A DNA stretch of 64,000 nt from Jiangella alkaliphila (GTDB taxonomy: Bacteria; Actinomycetota; Actinomycetes; Jiangellales; Jiangellaceae): NCBI RefSeq assembly GCF_900105925.1, contig NZ_LT629791.1, forward strand, positions 3,817,278-3,881,277. The letters are read 5' to 3'. Both the position numbers and the translations under genes were made by a program. Each line of letters opens with the position of its first letter. Position 1 is the first letter of the stretch. Below the pieces are notes generated by a model. That model had not been told where the DNA came from, did no database searches, and was given only the letters and a program-made list of their open reading frames with translations. This document shows positions 59,686-64,000 of this stretch, one piece after another.

Positions 59686-60813
59686 ATGAAGATACGCGAA
59701 CACCTCAACGGCACGGCGACGGCAGGCGGTCCGGGGGAACTCCTGGCCGCGGTGCCGCACCTCATCGGTTTCCACCCGCAGTCCAGCATCGTCGTGGTCC
59801 ACGTCGACCTGCACGAGCGGCGCACCGGCACGGTGCTGCGGCTCGATCTGCCCACGGCGGCCGACGACGACGGGAGCTACGCGGCGCAGCTGGCGACGCG
59901 CATCGAGTGCGGCGAGCCCGACGCCGTCATCCTCGTCTGTTACGGCGACAGCGGCGCGCCGCCGGGCCATCCACCAGACGGTGCCCGCAGCGGCCCACCG
60001 GGCGCGGTCCGGGCCGAGCTGCCGTACCGGGAGCTGATGGAGCTCATCCGCGACGAGCTGGCCGATACTCCGGTCGGGGTCCTGGGCACGGCGTACGTCG
60101 ACGGCGGGCGGTGGTGGTCCTACGACTGCGACCATCCGAGCTGCTGTCCCGCCGAGGGCATCCCGCTGCCCGGTCCCGGCGTCGGCGCGGCGGCCGAGGT
60201 CGCGGCGCGGGCGGCGCTGGCCGGCCGGCGGACGCTGGAGTCGCGGCGCGAGCTGGAAGACGCCGTGCGTGGTCCGGCGGGCGCGGCGGAGAAGGCGATG
60301 GTCGCCGTCTTCGAGCGGGTCGACCGCGAGCTGGCTGCCGAGGCGCTGTCCGACGGCGTCGAGGTGCTGCGCGGCCGCACTCTGGCGCTCGCGCGGCTGC
60401 AGCTGGCCCGGTCCGCCGAGGGCCGGCTGCAGCTGTCCGACGACGAGGTCGCGCGGCTGAGCCTCGGCGCGGCCGACCTGCTGGTCCGCGACCGGTTCAT
60501 CGCCTTCGACGACGCCGATCCGGCGGCCTGGCTGGGCTTGCTGACCACGTTGGCCCGGCGTACGCCCGACGCCCGCGGGGCGGCCATCTGCGGCCTGGTG
60601 GCGTGGGTGGCCTACCAGCAGGGCGACGGCGCACTCGCGAACGTCGCGCTCGACCGCGTGCTGTCCATCGATCCCAGACACACCATGGCCCTGCTGCTGC
60701 GCGACTGTCTCGAGGGCCAGGTGACGCCCACCCACATGTCGGCCTTGACCCGCGACGCCATCGCCGCTGCGGAACGGGCCCGGACGGAGGTGAGCGGAGC
60801 TGGCGCGGCTTAG
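59686..60813 (+). CDS. DUF4192 protein
   Basis: A 375-residue protein of the actinobacterial DUF4192 family. The hallmark is the start of the domain, GGPGELLAAVPHLIGFHPQSSIVVV, seen here as GELLAAVPHLIGFHPQSS near residues 14-32, and ALVAWVAYQQGDGALANVAL near the C-terminus. A CDHPSCCP motif (near 147-154) has three cysteines. Function unknown. The ATG at 59686 is preferred; a GTG 12 nt upstream is possible. Confidence 0.87.
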   Translation: MKIREHLNGTATAGGPGELLAAVPHLIGFHPQSSIVVVHVDLHERRTGTVLRLDLPTAADDDGSYAAQLATRIECGEPDAVILVCYGDSGAPPGHPPDGARSGPPGAVRAELPYRELMELIRDELADTPVGVLGTAYVDGGRWWSYDCDHPSCCPAEGIPLPGPGVGAAAEVAARAALAGRRTLESRRELEDAVRGPAGAAEKAMVAVFERVDRELAAEALSDGVEVLRGRTLALARLQLARSAEGRLQLSDDEVARLSLGAADLLVRDRFIAFDDADPAAWLGLLTTLARRTPDARGAAICGLVAWVAYQQGDGALANVALDRVLSIDPRHTMALLLRDCLEGQVTPTHMSALTRDAIAAAERARTEVSGAGAA

Positions 60814-60951
60814 AGTCGAGCCGTGAGATCGCGGCGCTACGTGCTCGCCTCCAGATGGCGGGTGGCCGCGGTCAGCGCGGGCGCGGCGTGCCCTTGCCGG
60901 CGGTAGGAACTGCCGGTCCGCTGGCAATGTGGAGGGCCCGCCGAACGTGGC

Positions 60952-60989
60952 GGGCGGATTACTGGTGCCCTGGCACCAGTAATCCGCCC
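60952..60989. repeat. 38-bp near-perfect palindrome
   Basis: GGGCGGATTACTGGTGCC (60952-60969) is exactly complementary to 60972-60989 with only CT between. Without a T-run it is unlikely to be a simple terminator; it could be a protein-binding site or a cruciform-forming repeat. Confidence 0.85.
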
Positions 60990-61134
60990 CCCACAACCGT
61001 GTCAGGTGGTGGCCGTGACCGAGTGAACGCCGGCGGACACCGAGCGACGGCCAGCCGCCGCGAAGCGATCACAGGGGCACACGCGACCCAGCCCCACCCG
61101 TCGGCGTCCACTCGTGGTCGCGCCCCACAAGGAA

Positions 61135-61168
61135 GCGCCCGGGCCATCCGACTGGACGACCCGGGCGC
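61135..61168 (-). terminator. Terminator after qcrB
   Basis: GCGCCCGGG (61135-61143) pairs with CCCGGGCGC (61160-61168), loop 16 nt; on the minus strand it is followed by TTCCTTGT. It lies 19 bp after the qcrB stop. Confidence 0.7.
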
Positions 61169-61187
61169 GCCGGTGAAGCGAAGCGGA

Positions 61188-62846
61188 CTACTGCTGACCG
61201 CTGGGCAGCTCGTCGCGGTGAGCGGGGTCGACGGCGTCGTGGCCGTTGCCGTGACCGTCGTGGTGGGCGGCCTCGAGTTCTTCGCGGGTGGGCTTCTGGA
61301 CGACGTCGCCGAAGTAGAAGCGGGAGAGCCGCGCCTGGGCCCGCTTGCTGCGGTAGTTCGGGTTCGGGATGCCGTTGGCGTCCGTCGCCGGGCCGGGGTC
61401 GGACGGCAGCTGCCGCTCGTGCCACGTCAGCTGGTAGGCCTGGGGCTGCGTCAGCGGGGCGTGCAGCTCCGAGAACTCGCCGTCGGGGCTGACCATGACG
61501 ACGCCGGTCTCGCGGCCGTGCATGACCTTGTCGCGGTCGCGCCGCTCGAGGCCGATGCAGATCCGTTTCGTCATGATGAACGCCAGCGGTGGCAGCACGA
61601 AGATACCGATGCGGATGAACCAGGTGATCCAGTTGACCGGGATCTCCAGGATCGTCGCGAAGAAGTCGTTGCCGCCGGCGATCCACAGCAGGACGTAGAA
61701 GACGATGAACGCGACACCGATGCCCGTGCGCACCGGCACGTTGCGCGGCCGGTCCAGCAGGTGGTGCTCCCGAGTGTCGCCGGTCGCCTTCTGCTCGAGC
61801 CACGGGTACAGCGCGAGCGGCGTCAGGATGATGCCGGGCAGCAGGATCGCCGGGATCAGCACGCTCATCGAGACCGGATGGTCGAAGATGTAGAACTCCC
61901 ACGCTGGCATGACACGTAGCGCGCCGTCGAGGAAGCCGACGTACCAGTCGGGCTGGGTGCCGGCCGACACCACGGATGGATCGTATGGACCCCACAGCCA
62001 GACCGGGTTGATCTGGATCGTCGCGGCCAGCAGGACGATGACGCCCATGACGATGAACTGGAAGCCGCCGGCCTTGGCCACGTAGATCGGGAAGAACGGC
62101 GCGCCGGCGACGTTGGTGTTCGTCTTGCCCGGGCCGCCCCAGTGGGTGTGCTTCTGGTACCAGAGGATCATCAGGTGCGCCGTCACCAGCGCCAGGATGA
62201 GACCAGGGATCAGCAGGATGTGCATGGGATAGAGCCTGGCGATGATGTCGTCGCCGGGATACTCGCCGCCGAACAGGAACGACGAGAGATAGGTGCCGAC
62301 GATCGGGATGGCGAGCATGCCGCCCTCGATGATCCGCAGCCCGGTTCCCGAGAGGAGGTCGTCAGGAAGCGAGTAGCCGGTGAAGCCGGCCGCCACGCCC
62401 AGGACCAGCAGGGTCACGCCGATCAGCCAGTTGATCTCGCGCGGCTTCCGGAACGCGCCGGTGAAGAAGACCCGCAGCATGTGCACCGACATGGCGGCCA
62501 GGAAGATCAGCGCGCCCCAGTGGTGCACCTGACGCATCAGCAGGCCGCCGCGCACCTCGAACGACAGCTCCAGCGTCGACGCGTACGCCTCGGACATGCC
62601 GACGCCGCGCATCGGGACGTAGGCGCCCTCGTACACGATGTGCGCCATCGTCGGCTTGAACCAGAGCGACAGGAACACTCCGGACAGCAGGATCATGATG
62701 AAGCTGAACAGCGCGATCTCCCCGAGCAGGAACGACCAGTGGTCGGGGAAGACCTTGCGGATGTTGCGCTTCAGCCAGTTGGACGCGGTGATCCGCTGGT
62801 CGACGAAATCGACGACCTTGCCGGCACCGTTGACGATGGTGCTCAT
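61188..62846 (-). CDS. qcrB: Cytochrome bcc complex, cytochrome b subunit
   Basis: The membrane cytochrome b that oxidises menaquinol, 552 residues. Haem ligands lie in MRQVHHWGALIFLAAMSVHM and in MHILLIPGLILALVTAHLMI. The quinol-site PEWY motif is PDWY (QPDWYVGFLDG), the form common in actinobacteria. A long C-terminal hydrophilic extension ends in a His/Gly/Asp-rich tail (AHHDGHGNGHDAVDPAH). Overlaps qcrA by 4 bp. It is the target of bcc inhibitors in mycobacteria. Confidence 0.97.
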   Translation of the reverse strand: MSTIVNGAGKVVDFVDQRITASNWLKRNIRKVFPDHWSFLLGEIALFSFIMILLSGVFLSLWFKPTMAHIVYEGAYVPMRGVGMSEAYASTLELSFEVRGGLLMRQVHHWGALIFLAAMSVHMLRVFFTGAFRKPREINWLIGVTLLVLGVAAGFTGYSLPDDLLSGTGLRIIEGGMLAIPIVGTYLSSFLFGGEYPGDDIIARLYPMHILLIPGLILALVTAHLMILWYQKHTHWGGPGKTNTNVAGAPFFPIYVAKAGGFQFIVMGVIVLLAATIQINPVWLWGPYDPSVVSAGTQPDWYVGFLDGALRVMPAWEFYIFDHPVSMSVLIPAILLPGIILTPLALYPWLEQKATGDTREHHLLDRPRNVPVRTGIGVAFIVFYVLLWIAGGNDFFATILEIPVNWITWFIRIGIFVLPPLAFIMTKRICIGLERRDRDKVMHGRETGVVMVSPDGEFSELHAPLTQPQAYQLTWHERQLPSDPGPATDANGIPNPNYRSKRAQARLSRFYFGDVVQKPTREELEAAHHDGHGNGHDAVDPAHRDELPSGQQ

Positions 62847-63934
62847 CGCGTGCGCTCCCAGTAGCTCGGCCCCACGGGCTCGGTGAAGTCGCTCTGAGCG
62901 ATCAGGTAGCCCTCCGAGTCTACGGCGATCGGCAGCTGCGGAAGGCTCCGCGCCGCCGGACCGAAGATCACCTTGCCGTTGTCCGAGAGATCGAACGTCG
63001 ACTGGTGGCACGGACAGAGCATGTGGTGCGTGGTCTGCTCGTAGAGGCTGATCGGGCAGCCGACGTGCGTGCAGATCTTGGAGTACGCCAGGATGCCGTC
63101 GACACCCCAGTTCTCGCGGCCCTCCGCGATGTGGATGTCCTCGGGCAGCATGCGCACCAGCATGACCGGCGACTTGGCCCGCTCGTTGATGCGCTCCGGC
63201 CCGTGGTCGGGCAGGTCCTCGAACGTGGCGGGCATCGCGTTGACCAGCTGGCCGATCTCGAGGTCGGCGGCCCGGATGGGCATGAACGTGACGTCGGTGA
63301 GGACGCGGACGCCCTCGGCCCAGATGGTGTGCTCCTTGCGCTGGGCCGGCGTCCCGCCGGTGTTGGGGCCGAGGTCGCGCAGCAGGATCACCGCGGGCAG
63401 CGGCAGCAGCGCCAGCGCGCCCAGCAGCGAGTTGCGGATCAGCTTGCGCCGGCCGAAGCCGGACTCCTCGGTGCCGGTGTCGAAGTCGGCCAGCGCGGCC
63501 GCGCGGGTCTCGTCGTCGCTGCGCAGCTCGTGCCGCTCGTTCACGACCTCGGGGGACGACATCAGCGACCGCGCCCACTGGACCGCGCCGGCGCCGACGA
63601 GGAACAGCGCCAGTCCGAGCGTCAGGCCGAGCGTGAGGTTGGAGACCTGCACGTCGCCGATGTTGACGCCGTCTTCGGGGTCGTTCGGGTGGATGCCGAC
63701 CGCGACGTAGAAGACGATGAACGCGACCGTGAGCAGCGAGGCCAGCGCGAACATGCCGGCCACCTGCCGTTCGGCGCGGCGCTCGGACTTCTTGTCGACG
63801 TCGGTGAGCCGCAGCTCGTCGTGGTGCAGTCCGGGGTCGGCGATCGGGTCGGCCGCCGCCGGCTCCACAGCGTGCTCGCCGTGGGGGACGATGGCGTGCT
63901 CGTCGCCGCTGGGGTTCTCGTTGTGCGTGCTCAT
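62843..63934 (-). CDS. qcrA: Cytochrome bcc complex, Rieske iron-sulfur subunit
   Basis: Carries electrons from quinol to QcrC through a [2Fe-2S] cluster. The 363-residue protein has the cluster motifs CTHVGC and CPCHQS. As in actinobacteria, three transmembrane helices precede the Rieske domain (FALASLLTVAFIVFYVAVG, LTLGLTLGLALFLVGAGAV, LLGALALLPLPAVILL). The N-terminal 55 residues are His/Glu-rich. ATG 63934 overlaps the qcrC stop by 4 bp. Confidence 0.97.
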   Translation of the reverse strand: MSTHNENPSGDEHAIVPHGEHAVEPAAADPIADPGLHHDELRLTDVDKKSERRAERQVAGMFALASLLTVAFIVFYVAVGIHPNDPEDGVNIGDVQVSNLTLGLTLGLALFLVGAGAVQWARSLMSSPEVVNERHELRSDDETRAAALADFDTGTEESGFGRRKLIRNSLLGALALLPLPAVILLRDLGPNTGGTPAQRKEHTIWAEGVRVLTDVTFMPIRAADLEIGQLVNAMPATFEDLPDHGPERINERAKSPVMLVRMLPEDIHIAEGRENWGVDGILAYSKICTHVGCPISLYEQTTHHMLCPCHQSTFDLSDNGKVIFGPAARSLPQLPIAVDSEGYLIAQSDFTEPVGPSYWERTR

Positions 63935-64000
63935 GCCTTCGACGACCTCGTCACGATCCAGGTGGCCATGCCGATCAGCAGGCCGATACCGACCAGCCAC
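63931..64000 (-). CDS. qcrC: Cytochrome bcc complex, di-haem cytochrome c subunit (3' end only)
   Basis: Only the last 22 codons and the stop are in the window: WLVGIGLLIGMATWIVTRSS then KA. This is the C-terminal membrane anchor that QcrC proteins end with, and its position directly before qcrA fits the conserved qcrCAB order. The haem-binding CxxCH motifs lie beyond the right edge. Confidence 0.8.
   Translation of the reverse strand, partial: WLVGIGLLIGMATWIVTRSSKA

Larger units (their letters stand above)
60814..61187. other. Gap between DUF4192 and qcrB
   Basis: A 374-bp stretch between convergent genes. It holds the palindrome at 60952-60989 and the qcrB terminator at 61135-61168. No gene is supported. 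Confidence 0.55.

Overview
High-GC DNA with GTG/TTG starts, four-base gene overlaps and many starts lacking a Shine-Dalgarno sequence marks this as the chromosome of an actinobacterium (Actinomycetota). Supporting markers are GlnA1/GlnE/GlnA2, LipB-LipA-DUF4191-RDD, a PspA-PspAA-HtpX-PspAB set, the actinobacterial oxidase subunit CtaF and a qcrCAB cluster. The genus cannot be fixed from sequence alone. Many of the metabolic genes run in the same relative order as their counterparts in Mycobacterium tuberculosis (roughly Rv2193 to Rv2225, from memory), so most of the window is a conserved core segment with small accessory insertions.

Layout. 0-2.3 kb: 5' end of a methionine aminopeptidase gene, a small conserved protein, and a complete IS1380-family insertion sequence with its target duplication. 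2.3-5.0 kb: inverted-repeat cluster, then a PadR repressor divergent from a two-gene SDR operon, with PadR-type operators between. 5-14.3 kb: panB, nadE, glnA2 with a class I amidotransferase, a crcB-DUF190-crcB fluoride-exporter operon, and glnE. 14.4-17.2 kb: an accessory islet with a PIN (DUF4411)/ImmA module and an AbiE module whose toxin is truncated. 17.2-19.3 kb: a deaminase and two exported proteins. 19.4-26.2 kb: glnA1 with a GlnR-type operator, RDD protein, serpin, DUF4191, lipA, lipB, an LLM oxidoreductase. 26.2-31.3 kb: BCCT transporter, peptidase E-like protein, VTT membrane protein, a membrane-anchored pseudokinase. 31.8-40.6 kb: TIGR01777 protein, lipoylated E2, lpdA, pepA, a phosphoesterase, gcvT, a CPT-like kinase. 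40.6-53.2 kb: MFS exporter, aldo/keto reductase, acetyltransferases, DUF3043, the Psp operon, DUF899, nadA, nagA, glycerate kinase. 53.3-64 kb: iron-sulfur/sulfur-transfer genes (erpA, tusA, cysteine desulfurase) and the respiratory genes ctaCDF and qcrCAB.

Functional links. GlnA1 is the adenylylatable glutamine synthetase, GlnE its modifying enzyme, and GlnA2 a paralogue without the target tyrosine. LipB and LipA make the lipoyl group carried by the E2 encoded nearby and reoxidised by Lpd. NadA and NadE are the first and last steps of NAD synthesis. qcrCAB and ctaCDF together encode most of the bcc-aa3 respiratory supercomplex.

No large undescribed multi-gene system is obvious. The least explained signals are: two 72-bp palindromes with identical outer arms, a conserved 28-nt loop and covarying inner stems; a large intergenic hairpin next to the IS; a pseudokinase with a membrane anchor and exported domain; an SDR lacking its catalytic tyrosine under PadR-type control; and an AbiEi antitoxin retained without a complete toxin.
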